From Neckera pumila (taxonomy: Eukaryota; Streptophyta; Bryopsida; Hypnales; Neckeraceae), in NCBI GenBank assembly GCA_963969595.1, contig OZ018416.1:21406065-21470064 (forward strand): a stretch of DNA of 64,000 bases, given 5' to 3'. The notes beneath the pieces were generated by a model. That model did not search any database. It had not been told where the DNA came from and worked only from the letters and a program-made list of their open reading frames with translations. Shown here in pieces: positions 13,101-25,689 of the stretch (the first letter of the stretch is position 1; each line of letters opens with the position of its first letter). The position numbers were made by a program, and so were the translations under genes.

Positions 13101-14305
13101 TTGCTCAAGAAATTGTAGGGCAACAAATACAAAATACACATTTAGTGGAGGTATTAACCATGTCAGAAGGTTGCATTTGTATTTCTTCAATGGATTTTGA
13201 TATATTATTTTTAGATTTTTTTGGAATTTTTGTTCAAGATTTTTGAACTTGTCTTCAAAAACTTGCTTGTTTTGCCTTTAAGTTACGTTAAAGTTTTGTT
13301 TTATAGACTGCTTTCTTATCACATTAAGGTGACATGCATCTTGAAAATGCATCCTTGGTAGGATGTACCTTGCTCAAATCTAAAAAATTTGGCAAGTTAG
13401 TATTCCAAATTGGATGAGTTCAACTCTTAGATTATTAATAATTGTACTTGATAATCGCATAACTTAAATAGTTAAATTCCTAACAGTATTTTCAAATGAA
13501 AAATTGTTTTTGTTGGTAACCTTGTTTCTTGAATGAAATAATTGCAACTACTTTACAAACAATTACAATTGGTGGACTTATTTTTATTAATTTTTGAAGG
13601 TCAATTTTATTTTTTGCATTTTTTTCTCATTTTGAATCATTTTATCTCATTTATGTATTTTCTATAGATGTTTTTGGACTATGTCGTGAAAATCAAAATG
13701 AAGGCAAACATTTGAAATTTACCAGATTATTGAATTTGGCCATAGATCCAAAGTTGTGGAAATTGGTCAATTTGTTTTTTGTTTTTTGTTACTTTAAATG
13801 ATCTGATAGAATGACTTGAAATTGAGATTTTTGTATAATATGCATAGAAATTGTACACTTAACAAGAAATTTGAATGAAAACTTCTGATTTTGTACTCTT
13901 CTTGTAACCTCTTGAGGACAAGACGTTCAAATTTTGCACTATTAAGGGATTGAAAGGTTGTTGTGTGCACTCATATATATGTATTTGTTTAAATGTCTAT
14001 AATCTATTGTATTGGCTCTTCAACTTTTGTATTGTATAGATTTTGGAAGCCTTTTGTTGCAAATATTCTATAGATCAATGATCAAAGAATACAAGTATGT
14101 TTCACTTCCAAAGTATCTTTTTTAGTTCAGAAAATGGCCCTGGAAAATGGCTTCAGTAAATAAACAAATAAAACAAGTCTTACAATATAGCCATAATTAA
14201 AACTTAGTATAATAAATTTAAAAAGAATTTCTTGTGAAAATCACTAATATACAAACCATTATCATTTTATGAGTAATTTCCAAGTTTTTTTTTAAATTTT
14301 TATTG

Positions 14306-14357
<52 letters not shown>

Positions 14358-17300
14358 TAAGTGCTTTGGTAGTTATCATTTACAATGTCTATTTGAAATT
14401 CATCTTTAAATTCATCTTCTAAATTGCACTATATATCCCATCTTACATTTTTAGAAATTTGGAGTGACTTTGGTCATTAAAGAGTTAAGGCACTCATATC
14501 TTGTATTTTAATCAAAGTTGAGGATAGTGATTTTTCAATTTGATAAATTTTTAGAAGGGTTTATTGAAGATATTTTGAATTGGTGTCATAATTGTATTCA
14601 ACAATAAGATAGGGGTTTCTTTGAGAGTTATTAAAGATTTTTAAAGAAGTTAAATTTGGTGACTATACTTGTACAATGGCACCAAGTTTCTAGTTGTTGA
14701 CTTATTTGTCTCTTTCTAACTTACTCAAAAGTTCCAAAATCTGGAAAGCCCATTTCTCTATCCGTGAATAGCGACTTGATTAATTATTTAGCTGCTGACA
14801 ACTAGAAGAATCTACCTTTTTCTTTCAACTCTTGGGAACAATTGGTTTAAGTGAATAAAATTATGGTTATATTCTATTAGAAAAAAAAATTTGAAATGTT
14901 TTCAAGGCCTAGCCAAGGCATTTGTAATTATGACAGATTATCAAGTAAATTAGTTGCATTGGTTTGAGATGTTTTGAGATCTTAACAATTTTTTGGAAAA
15001 ACAACTTTTATGACTTTATTTGAACTTCATGTCTTTTAGAGAGTTTGAGAGGAAATCAACAACATATTTATCAACCACTTGGGAGTTATTTCAGAAATTG
15101 AGGACAATTTTGAGAGCTCATTCTAAAGTTAGATTTTACAGATTGACCAAGAAAACTTTTCCTTGGGCATTTAGGAGTTAGCTGAATAGGATAATTTATT
15201 ATTGCTTATACAATCTTCTGCCCAATGAATATGACTTGATGGCCACAATTCAATAGTATTTTGCACGTCAAGGCTTGTATATCTTTAAGAAAGGCTTGTA
15301 TATCATTTAACCCCTAAAGGACCAAAGGAGTGTCTGAATTTCTAAAATTGTGAAGATCTATTATAGAATGCAATATAAAAGAATATTTTAATGATGACTC
15401 TCAAACTATAGTTGTAAAATGCTGTTTATAGATCACATTCATACGATTAGATCAACAAAATATTTACCAATATTTTTCACTAAAATTTGAAGCCAAAAAT
15501 TGGAATTTCCTTCTAAAATCAATTGTAGATTGAATATTTATTTTTTATAAAAGATTTTTTTTCCTATAAGTGCAAATTATTGAGTTCTAATGATAGTGAC
15601 TTTTTAATTTTTAATTTATTTCTTGATTCAAGTCATTTTTTAAGGGTCATTTTTGAACTGAAAAAGTTACTTTTATAGGCTAGACCTCTCGATACCTTAT
15701 GATTTACAGAATATTTGCAAAGCAAAATCTTTATAATCTGAACTGTACAAATATTAAAGAACTTATATAAGAATCTTCAAGCAAAATTGATGGATGAAAA
15801 AATGCATTTTGGTGAGTTCAGGTTGTGGTTCCGTTCATTCATTGTTCAAAATCTGCACTCATGGTCCTTTAGGGGTTAAGGGACTTTGTTGGCAAGGATT
15901 TTATATCATCATTTTTATTATGATTAGTGAGTTTATATTGTTTCAAATGTTTTTTTGGATTTATTTTAAAATGATTCCATTATGCTGTGTTGATAATATA
16001 TATTTTTTGCAATATTTTTTTTTTTTTGTAGTGTACTCTTTCTCTTGATTTTTTGTGTAATTAACTATCACAAGGATATTATGGAACCCTTGCTAATTTC
16101 AAATATGTTTTTACTCTTTAATTCTTTGAGTCTTGATCACTTCCTTGTTTCTTAGTGTTAGATGCAATTTCTAATCTTTGGAAATTGTAGTATATTCTTG
16201 CATTAGTTTTTATATGAGTTACGCATTGATCTTGTTATTCCATATGCTTTTATAAGGAAGAATAAGTTATATAGAATAGACTTGTATTGGTGAATCTGTG
16301 TTAGAAATTATGGGTGATGTTTTTCTTGCTTACAAGAACCTTAACTTGAACAAGGAATGAAAAATTGAGATAAAGACATTACTATAGAGCTGTTTTGGAT
16401 GCAAAAATAGATTTATCTAATCAAGGTTTGTCTTTGACTTTATGCCAACTATGAAACATCAAGTAACACAGTGGCTTTTCCATTTCCCTTTTGAATATAG
16501 TTTACAATTCAATTCAAGGGTTGATTGAGATGAAGGCATCAAAAAAATTCCTTACTTGTTCCATTGATTTAGTGATGCCTTTCTACTTTGCATTCAAGAA
16601 CAAGTTTCAGTTTTCCAAAAAAATTGTTTGCAACGTTGACGTTGTCTATTTAGATATGGATCTTCTTGAATAATTCATAGGCTTTATTATGACATTTTTG
16701 CGTGTTATATAGCAAATCCTTTCCCCAACCCCACCTATGGTGGTTTAGTGATTGATATTTTTTTTTTCAAGAATTTTGAAAGATTTTTTATTGTTTCCGA
16801 TAATTTGTATGTTGTCCCTAGAATTTATTTCTCACTACTTTCTTCATGCTGCAGGAAAGAAGAGTCCATTTGACTCCAAAGTTAGAGTTGATGGATGAAG
16901 AAACCAAGTATTCCCCTGTAAGACGTGTTTATCAAGACGTTGGTGATGATGTTGAAGACCATCACATGGAAGACCTTAACGATAAAACGTTTGGAGGATC
17001 AATTGTATTATCTGCTAGTATCTCTCAAAACAGCAGCTCCAGCTCTCCTCTCTCTGGTAGGTCCTCGTAATTGTATTGTGATTGTTGAGCATTTAATAAT
17101 ATTTTTTGTCTAAAGTATTCATTCCCCCCATGTTGTTTGTTTATGGAATTAAGGTATGCGATAAAACAGGGACTACTTTGATGCAATTTTACTTGTTTTT
17201 TTGGCAGCAGTGCTACTAAATAGACACATTTTCTCCCCTTGTGATATTTGTGTAATTTGTATTAGGGATCAAATCCAAAAGTAGAGAATTTCTTTTTGGT

Positions 17301-20300
17301 ATGTATTTGAATTTCTTTTTAATAATCCCTTGTTAGGACTTTCATTGTGTAGGGCAGTCACATGTTCAAGAAAACTTTGGTCTATCTGGAGATAAGCAAG
17401 TGAGTAATTTATTTATAGTGCCTTCTCTTCAATCTTCAAGTACATTTGATTCTCTAACGTTTCGTCAATTGTATAATGTAGAAATGGAACTCTTACCATG
17501 CACTGCTTATATAATGTTGGATATGTACATTCCTGTTGTACACAAATTAATTTTGAGAGACTTTTCTACTTCAACATTACAAGAATCTTTCCTAAAATAG
17601 CAAGTGTGCACAACTATTTTTGTTGAATAGAGTGTTTTATCGTTCTAACCCCTAAGCGCTCAAGCGACCATTTTATAGTCGCTGCCCGACTTCGGGCAAA
17701 ATTTTTGGGCAAAAAAAAAAAAAAAAAATTTCTTTTTTTTGCAGAAGATTGGGTTGTCTATCAATATTTATACTCAAAACTCAGATCACTAAGGTCAAAC
17801 AAAAACTATAAGAGAAATAGCACAAAGTGTCTAGATTTGTATAGTGTTGAAAAACTTACTATTTGGGGAAAGTATTGGTATTTTCATTACCAGATCTCAT
17901 GCATTTTTTCACAAATCAATAGAAACCACAATTTTGACCAATAAAAAAAAATTCAAATGCTAATAATAGAAATTGTATTTTTGGTGAATTTTTGAAGTTA
18001 TATCTTCAAATTTCATTTTAAAAAAAACTAAGAATAATTTTACAATTTTGACTATATGAATGCTTTCTACTTTTCATGCTTCACATTATCTTCTTTGATG
18101 CAAACTTCAAAAAAGTTTTAGAACTTATATTTTATAACACATTTGTATTTTGTCCAAACCCCTTGGGCTTTTAGGGGCTAAACAAGAGGCTAAGTTACAT
18201 AAGTTTTATGAAATTGAAACTGCAACACTTCATACTCACACTATTCTTTTCTCCTATCTTTTCTCATACACTTGTAATGCTGAACAAGTGTAATGTTTGT
18301 GATCTACATTTAATTGATACATGTGCTTATCTATATGTATTAGATTAGATAGGCAAGTACGCTTAGGGTTTTATATTTTTGTTTTGTCAAAAAATCTTGT
18401 GGTGGTTGCATGCGCACTAGAGTAGAATTTGTTATTTTGTGAACTTCTTTAAGACACAAAATCAGCTTTATGCTCTACTTTTAAGATGATGAAACTAGTT
18501 ATAGTGACCTAAAGTATGCTAAGTCTTCAAGGTTTTGGTGTTGTAATTGGCATCTAGTCTCTGAATGTCTATCGATTATTTATTCATAAATCACATAATG
18601 ACTTTGCAATGAGGTAGAACTTCACACATTTGTAGTGTTGGTAATGGCGTTGAAGCCCGTTGTTAATTGAATAGCAATATTATTGTAAGCTATTTTGAGA
18701 TTGAATTAAATAACATTTTATTATAATTATGATGGTGAGTGTTCATTTCTCTAAACCTTGCTCATTGGTGGCCTTTGATTTGAATTCAAATTGAGTGGCT
18801 TTTTGTCAATTCCAATGTAGTGGTTTTTGCTATTTTCGTTCTTTCATCTTGATTTTTCTAGTCTGGTTTAATTTTAGCTAGTGATAGATCGTATTTTGAA
18901 TTTAGTTAATTATTTTATTTAATTATTATTCTCTAAATCTATGTCCTATTTATTGTGAAGCTATTAGAGACTATTCAATTTTGAATCGAAATTGCTGTAA
19001 TTTATCGTTCCGCATATTTTATATATTGATGCATCTTATATGACTCAGAAAGTAAACAAGTAATATTTGGTGTGCTAGTGTATTGTTTTTGTGACGTGTA
19101 GTTATTTTCTTTTTGAAAATGAATCATACCTGCAGATTGTGGGCACTATGTCAAGGCCAAAGAACTTATTTGATCACCAGGATTTGTTATCTAGAAATGT
19201 AGATGGTGGTAGTCTTGAATGTTCAACAGATTCTTGCAAAGATCACTTGAGGCTACGGAGACTTTTTGTTGGTGAGAAAAGTACTGTCTGGAACAAGGTA
19301 GATGCCTCCTTCCTTAATAATAACATCCTAAAGTTACAGGTTTCTACGTAATGCATATTTATTAGAGAAAGTTTTAATAAATTCTGTTGAAGATACATTG
19401 CTCAAGGTCGATAATGAAGTGATGGATTCTTTGGTGCCTAGAAAAAAAAGCAATCTTCAACATCAATTTCCAGTTCAAAATGTCATTGACATTATACTTT
19501 TTCCGCTATTTCAACTTCATCTATTCCTTTCTGATTTTACATATTGTACTTTCTACAGAGTTCTGGTTCTTATAACAGTCCTATCGGAAGGTGCTCTCCA
19601 TTGATGTCTCCTTCAAGTGCTAATCCAACTAGGATAAAGGCTCTTAATCTAGATCCGAGCTGTCTACAAGTCCCTGATGATGTTTATAGGTGGGTTTTGG
19701 CTATTGAGGATTCTATTTGCATTTCCTTTATTACTTTTTGTGCTGTTATTTTGGTTGGACTTGTATTTACTATGTTTTTTCATAACAATAATAAGAATGT
19801 GGAAAGCGTCATTCAAATAGATTTTGCACGCAAGTCTCTTTTATTTAATTTTAGTTACTTCCTCAATTCTCTCCAAAAAATCATCATCTAATTTTTCAGA
19901 GAATTCAAGGAATTCAAGCAACAAAAGCAGTTGGAGTCGCTAAAAGCACTGAGTGAGAGCTTTAAGGTACAATAACACTCTTATTTATAAGATTTCTTAT
20001 ATTTAGGACTGTTACTGTAAGAATGCAACTTTTCTTGTTTTATTTTAGTCTTTCCCTTGTGCTTCAACATTTAGAACCCAATTTTCTTGCAACAATTTGG
20101 ATTTATTTGACGTCTTAGGTGAGTTTGTCACTGCCTTAATATTTTGACTAGCAATTCTTTTGTATAGAAGGATTTGGAGCCTTGCTCTCCTAGAACTAGA
20201 TGCAAGTTTATTGTTCTTAATTTATTGCTCCTTCAGTTTTTAACTTGTTTGATTATATGTGAATCATTTCTAAATTTAGCCATTCTCATCATTGATTTTG

Positions 20301-23300
20301 TTAGATTGTATTACCAAAATTAATCTAAAATAATGATATCTTAATTTTGTCTTATTCTAATAGAACATTTTTGGCAAAATTGTATTTGTCTAGATTCACA
20401 TTCAAAGGGAGCTATGTTAGCCATTCACTGTCTAACTCCCAAATTTGGCACTACACTTTGTTGATATGCTCATAAATGATATGATCACTAGTAGAAAACA
20501 CAGGAATTTTAACAAAATTAAGTTGATTTGGACGCGTTGTCTCAGTCATTGTTTTGTTGATTTTAACAGAAATTTGTTAAAATTAACAAATTTTTGTTAA
20601 AATCAACAAAACAATGACTGGGACAACGCGTCCGAATCAACTTAATTCTGTTAAAATTCCTACGTTTTCTACTAGTAGATTCAGCTCTCCCTTTCTTAGA
20701 ACTTCTTATTTACAATATTTAAAAAACTACCATGGATAATTTTTCGGTTTAGTATTGACATTTTTGCTCCTAAGATCTGCCAGTGATGAACTGCTCATTT
20801 TTAAGACTTTCTATCATACCTTTGGTTTTGAAAATATTTACTAGTTTAGATACAAAGTATTATCTTCTATAACTTTTTGACCTTTGCATCTACATTGAGG
20901 AAGTTGCCATTGAATTTATATGTGAAGGTTCAAATTTTGATCCTTTTTTGATCTCAAAGGTATATGATTTTTGGCCTACATCATTTGAACATCCCTTTTG
21001 TCCTATATCATTTTTCACTGTATGGTTAGTCATCCATTTTGGCCTATGTCATTTTTCCTGTATCCTTTGGCATGCACAGAATTGTGATTTTTGGCTTTTG
21101 ATAAGTGTTACTCTACTTTGCTCTTAGGAATTCAAACTCAATCCAAATGCCAAGACGTTCACTCCAAGTTCGTACCTAACACGGGCAACATCAACAACTC
21201 AGTATCCACCAGTTCTACAAAATCCTATTTTCATGCAGTCAATTGCACCTGCAGTGACCACAATACAAGGCTCTTATAAGAACTTGCCGACTATTGCCCA
21301 AGAGAATCAATTTTCTCAATACAATCATGTTATCGCTTCAACACTTGTTGCAGCCAATCCAACATCGTATATGCAATCCCCTAGGGTATCCGTGCCTGGT
21401 TTTCCAATGCCTGGAGTTGGTAGTGGAGGTATTTTATCCGGGCAGCGAAATATAGGAATATCATCTTCCTTACAGCAACAGGTTTTGTTTATTCTGTAAC
21501 CTTTTTAATCAATTGTATGAAATACTGTATTCCTTACAATTATGGAAAGTAAGTCATAATTTAACTTGTGGATTTCAACCTCAAATCCTCCCGCTCCGAG
21601 TTGCTTTTGGAAGTTTCCGGAATTTAAGCCTAGATATAGTGATGTTTTTTATTCCATGTTTGTGCATTATTTATGTTGTCACTGAATCATCGGTGTCAGC
21701 AACTTTTCCACTTGCTCAATATATCATTTAGTTATCTGAAGCTATTGTTGTTTGCAAAACAAGAATTTGATATCTTTGAAATCAATATATTGAAATATTT
21801 TGCTGCTATATAATAGTGTTTGCTACTCCACAACTTTTATTAAGAAAAAAGATTATGCACTTCTTTTTTGTCTTGTAATGAGCACTTTTATTTCATGAAT
21901 TGGCTCAGGCAATGTCTTCATTTGGTCATCCTCATCAAGTAAAATATCCTCCATCGACTTCCACTTTGCAACCTGGTTTCTTACATTCCAATAGCCAATT
22001 GGTACATCCTTCAACTAGCTCCCATCAATTATCCTTATCTTTTTTCTTGCTTAATTCTCCACTTTCAACAATTTTGCCATGGTCATCATTTTGACAATAA
22101 TAATTTTGTCTACTATGCCTTACAAGGTCTTATATATTCCATTAGTATTTACCATTGTGCTTCTTTCAAATCTTTGAGTTGCTATCATAAATTTTTGACT
22201 ATTATAGAAATCATGTAATTGTAACTATTAATGTATCACGTCATTATAAATATCTGTGATTAGTCATTCATATTCTTGTTTCGGGAGCCTCAAATATCCA
22301 TTCAGCACTACATAATGTAGTCTTCAAGGTTTGCATGTATTATAACTGCCTCCAGCAGATCTTTGTATTTCTTGTTGCTAATTTGCATACTTATTAGGGT
22401 GTTCTATATATCTACTTTGATTGGATGTAATTCTAACCCGTTTATCTCTATTTTGTTAGTATTCGCAACATATGATGTTTGGACAACCTGCAAATCCAGT
22501 GGTTTTCATGCCGTACCCTCAGGTATAACTCTCCCGTACAAGATTAAGAGACTCCAGAACTACACTTCATTTAGCTATTGTCCAAACCAAACAATCTGTT
22601 TTGATATGAGTTTTCATAGATTTCCAATGAATATTGCAGTTTTAGTATTTTTGAATATATTATTGCTATATTTTATGATGAGGCTTCTACAAGCTCATGT
22701 TCAAATTTGAACTCTTAAATGTGAAAAGTAGCTCCCGTATATTACTTACACCCTAATATCTTTCCATATTATGTCTTTGGATTTAGTCCCAGAATTTGCA
22801 ATTTCAACCTGTGTATTACAATTTCCAAACCATTGCATCACTAAAACCTGTTTTAAAACTTGTTCTAAAGATTTTGATAATTGTGCTTCAAAAATTAAAA
22901 CATAATTTTTTCCATATATTTTGATGGACTTTAATCCTTACTACCTATAAATTTGGGCAAAACGTAGTTGCGCTATACAATGACTTCTTCAAGTTATTTT
23001 GAAGTTTGCAAAATATAAAAGGCTATTAAACATGATTTTGAAAATTATTCATGCGGTCAAATCAGAAATAACTCTTGCAGGTCCTTATTGAATAAATTTA
23101 GAAGCAAATATATAACTTTAAAATTCACCAATAAACTCAATTTATGGTGTCAATACTTTTGTTATTGGTGAAGTGATCAAGGCAACATAATTTAATCACA
23201 GGATTTCTTACTATGTGTGTTGATAGTATTAAAATTTTCTATATTCATTGAATTGTTTAACAAAAAAAAATTACTATTGGTTGATTTTGATTTTTAGAAT

Positions 23301-24200
23301 CCATTAGCATTTTATGCTATGTAATTTTCTTTTGCATTCAACAATGCTTCTTTCCTCCTTCCTAGAAGCTTTGTATTTGATTAATGACAACTTTTAAATT
23401 CTACTTAGGAAAGATTTAGGGAATATAATTTTCATTCTCAACAAATTTATGTTGCAAGCTAATTATTCTCATTTCACACCATATTAAAATTTAGTAGTTG
23501 AAATTGATGTGAAACTTGTTCAAGGATAAATATCGTTAATCTAGTCTTATTTAGTGCTACACCATGCCAATTCATTAGGTTTTGACCCTTGTCCAATAGC
23601 TTTCCCTAGTAGATTATTCTAATAAGTCTCTTTGAAGTTAAATCATTGTAAAAGGTATATAAATTTAGGAGTCATCTTTCTAGGATCTCAATTATGTGAG
23701 GACATTCTGCCAATTATTTATATACTTCACATTGTTTTTTGTTTTTCCTTTGAAATGCATTACATTTGTCTTCTATTTGTTGTCATAAAAAATATATCTG
23801 GTTCTTGCATATTTTCTAGCTAGCTCTGGACAATTTTCTGCCATATTTTTGATGATGCAAGATTTTTGAGGATAAAAAAAAAATATTATTTTTTGAACAT
23901 CACTTAGAGGTTTTGCAGTTTTTTGTTACTTTTTATCTAAATTAGAAATTTCACCCTAAACCTCTACATATGCACAAACCTTAATATTGCCTAGTCCATA
24001 GGAAAATAGATGAGAAAGTGAATCAAATTATTTAAATTGTTTAGTATGTGAATGGTTTGATCCAAGAACTTATCACATTGTCTACTGAGTTTTTTCAGTG
24101 TACAATGCAGGGTCATTCTGTGTTTGGACAAGGTCATCTGTATTCCCAATCCCAACAAAATCAGCCTCGAAATTGTAGACAAGGAGACATGTTTGCCTAG
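10116..24200 (+). CDS. CID3/4-like: Ataxin-2-like protein (CID3/CID4 type), copy A
   Basis: RNA-associated protein of the ataxin-2 family; plant members bind poly(A)-binding protein through a PAM2 motif and act in mRNA translation and stress granules (family knowledge). Predicted exons: 10116-10130, 10342-10459, 10844-10978, 11206-11345, 11751-11932, 12970-13150, 16855-17056, 17353-17399, 19136-19297, 19559-19689, 19900-19966, 21128-21481, 21909-22001, 22460-22522 and 24099-24200. The sum is 1992 bases, 663 residues, with no internal stop. Exons 3-4 carry the Lsm domain (LYMHTCLIGQHVEVQKIDG, GVILKMARLI). Exon 6 carries LsmAD (NWDQFEANKALFGVETTF). Exon 12 carries PAM2 (FKLNPNAKTFTPSS). It matches copy B exon by exon except two small exons of B, which are lost here; skipping both keeps frame. 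Introns hold transposons and an AT microsatellite. The last exon has a diverged C-terminal tail. Confidence 0.85.
14306..14355. repeat. AT dinucleotide microsatellite
   Basis: About 50 bases of nearly pure TA repeats inside the 3.7 kb intron 6 of ataxin-2 copy A. Likely polymorphic in length. Confidence 0.9.
15311..15875. mobile_element. TTAA-flanked element P1, in intron of ataxin-2 copy A
   Basis: 565-base element with ends CCCCTAAAGGACC and, in reverse, the same sequence. A perfect TTAA duplication flanks it (15307-15310 and 15876-15879). It is non-coding and lies in intron 6. Shares only its termini clearly with the ~900-base members of the family. Confidence 0.8.
17649..18177. mobile_element. 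TTAA-type element P2 with CTAA duplication, in intron of copy A
   Basis: 529-base element with termini CCCCTAAG and, in reverse, CCCCTAAAAG. It is flanked by the direct repeat CTAA on both sides (17645-17648 and 18178-18181). Because CTAA is not palindromic, this copy shows that the four bases are a true target duplication rather than part of the inverted repeat. It lies in intron 8 of ataxin-2 copy A. Confidence 0.75.
20168..20192 (+). other. Relic of ataxin-2 exon 12 (donor lost)
   Basis: These 25 bases match copy B exon 12 (44915-44939): acceptor AG is kept and the first codons read KDLEPCSP. Copy B's donor CCAGGTATT has become CCTAGAACT, so there is no GT at the exon edge. The following exon of copy B (45514-45569) has no recognisable counterpart. 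Together these exons total 81 bases, so loss keeps the reading frame. Confidence 0.7.
20486..20677. mobile_element. CACTA-type MITE with near-perfect long hairpin
   Basis: 192-base element, almost entirely two arms of about 81 bases that differ at only a handful of positions, around a loop of roughly 30 bases. Ends are CACTAGTAGAAAAC and, in reverse, TACTAGTAGAAAAC. The three-base duplication GAT flanks it (20483-20485 and 20678-20680). It lies in intron 11 of ataxin-2 copy A, near the exon 12 relic. Confidence 0.85.
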
Positions 24201-25689
24201 TGTTGTTTTCTAGGTCTTTTAATTTTACTTTACATTGAATGTATAGGTCAATATGATGTTGTGTTAATAATATTCCATTTGAATGTAAGGTACCTTCAAG
24301 TCCGCGCACTGTGAATTTCAATTGCTTTGGCAGTATCATTTGGTTGTTCAAATCATATGCCTTCTCAAATGCTACTCATGTGATTGGATTTGATCTATTC
24401 TAGCAAAGAGAGGGGTGCTCCACATACGTACAATAGATTCACCCAAGAGAGAGATGCAGCACCTTCAACCTTCACTTTCTTCCCTTGTCTACCCCAGCCT
24501 CACTACTCTCTAACTCTAAACCTCTTAAAATACTCATTACAAAACACCGGGTGCTTGAATATACGCATAGAGATTACTATAGTACAAAAAATTTAAAACA
24601 ACGTGCAACAATATACTCCAAATACCAAACTTGGCATCTCAATAGACCTTCACCGTCACGTTGCAAATGGCCCCAAGCTGTGAAGTGCAATCCAAATACC
24701 AAACTTGGCATCTCAACAAACCTTCACCGCCACGTTGCAAATGGCCCCAAGTTGTGAAGTGCAATCCAAAAACAAGCAAAACCCTGCTCTTCACAATCTC
24801 AGCTGCTGAACTCAGTCAAGTGGCTCACGGACGTCCCAAATGTGCCAAGCCTTAACGTTCACCTACCTTGCAATCACCTTTGCAAGAAAGGTTAGCCAAT
24901 ATTTGCCCAATTAAGGCCCCATAGTCGCGCCAATTACACTTCTTGCTGCCATGCTTCAGCCACGAGGGGTGCACTTAGTGTATCTAATCCAAACTACATG
25001 CGACCAAAACTTTGTACCACCTATATTATATCCTAAAATTTAAATAAATGAAAACAAAAAAATATGAATATATTTCTTAATTTGAAAGTTTATGTTTTGA
25101 ATTATTGATATTTTTATTTGCTAATGATAATTAGTTACAAATTTTTGAAGTAAATAGATACATTGTAGAACTAAAAAATAACTTTCACACCCCTATATTA
25201 TATCCTAAAAAATTGTCTAAAACATGAACAAAAAATTCCTAAAAATAACTCTCTATTGAAAGCTCATTTTGAGTTGAATATTGATGCAACGGTCATCTAA
25301 ATGTGTTCTCTATAAATATTTGAGTTGAAAAATATGCCATTTTAGGTTCATTTTCAAACTCTTTTAGAAATCATTCCATATTTCAATTGAGTTGGAAATT
25401 TTGGCAATAGAAACCTATAGTCATTACCAAACAATGCTCAAAATTTTAGGTTGAAATTATAGTTTATTAGAAACCACTTGTTCGCATGTGGTTTGTAGTA
25501 GTAGAACCAAGTCCCCTCCCCGAGGCTTCAGCATTGAAAGCTGCTTAGCCCCCCAATTTATCACCCCAACCTGTTGTTGGCATATGAACACCCATAAACT
25601 CTTCAATTGTTGTCTATGAGCCATCCAACCATGCACTCATCTGAAGAGGGAATAACAATTCTAAGGACCAGTTGAAGAGGAAGCGGAGC
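24201..25689. other. Flank between ataxin-2 copy A and the CACTA relic
   Basis: Contains the 3' flank of copy A and AT-rich DNA with no recognised gene. The only structure seen is the tandem duplication at 24618-24765. The left terminus of the large CACTA element would be expected here, but I could not identify it. Confidence 0.4.
24618..24765. repeat. 74-base tandem duplication
   Basis: Two adjacent units (24618-24691 and 24692-24765) with only a few differences, each starting CCAAATACCAAACTTGGC and containing GTTGCAAATGGCCCCAAG. Confidence 0.85.
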
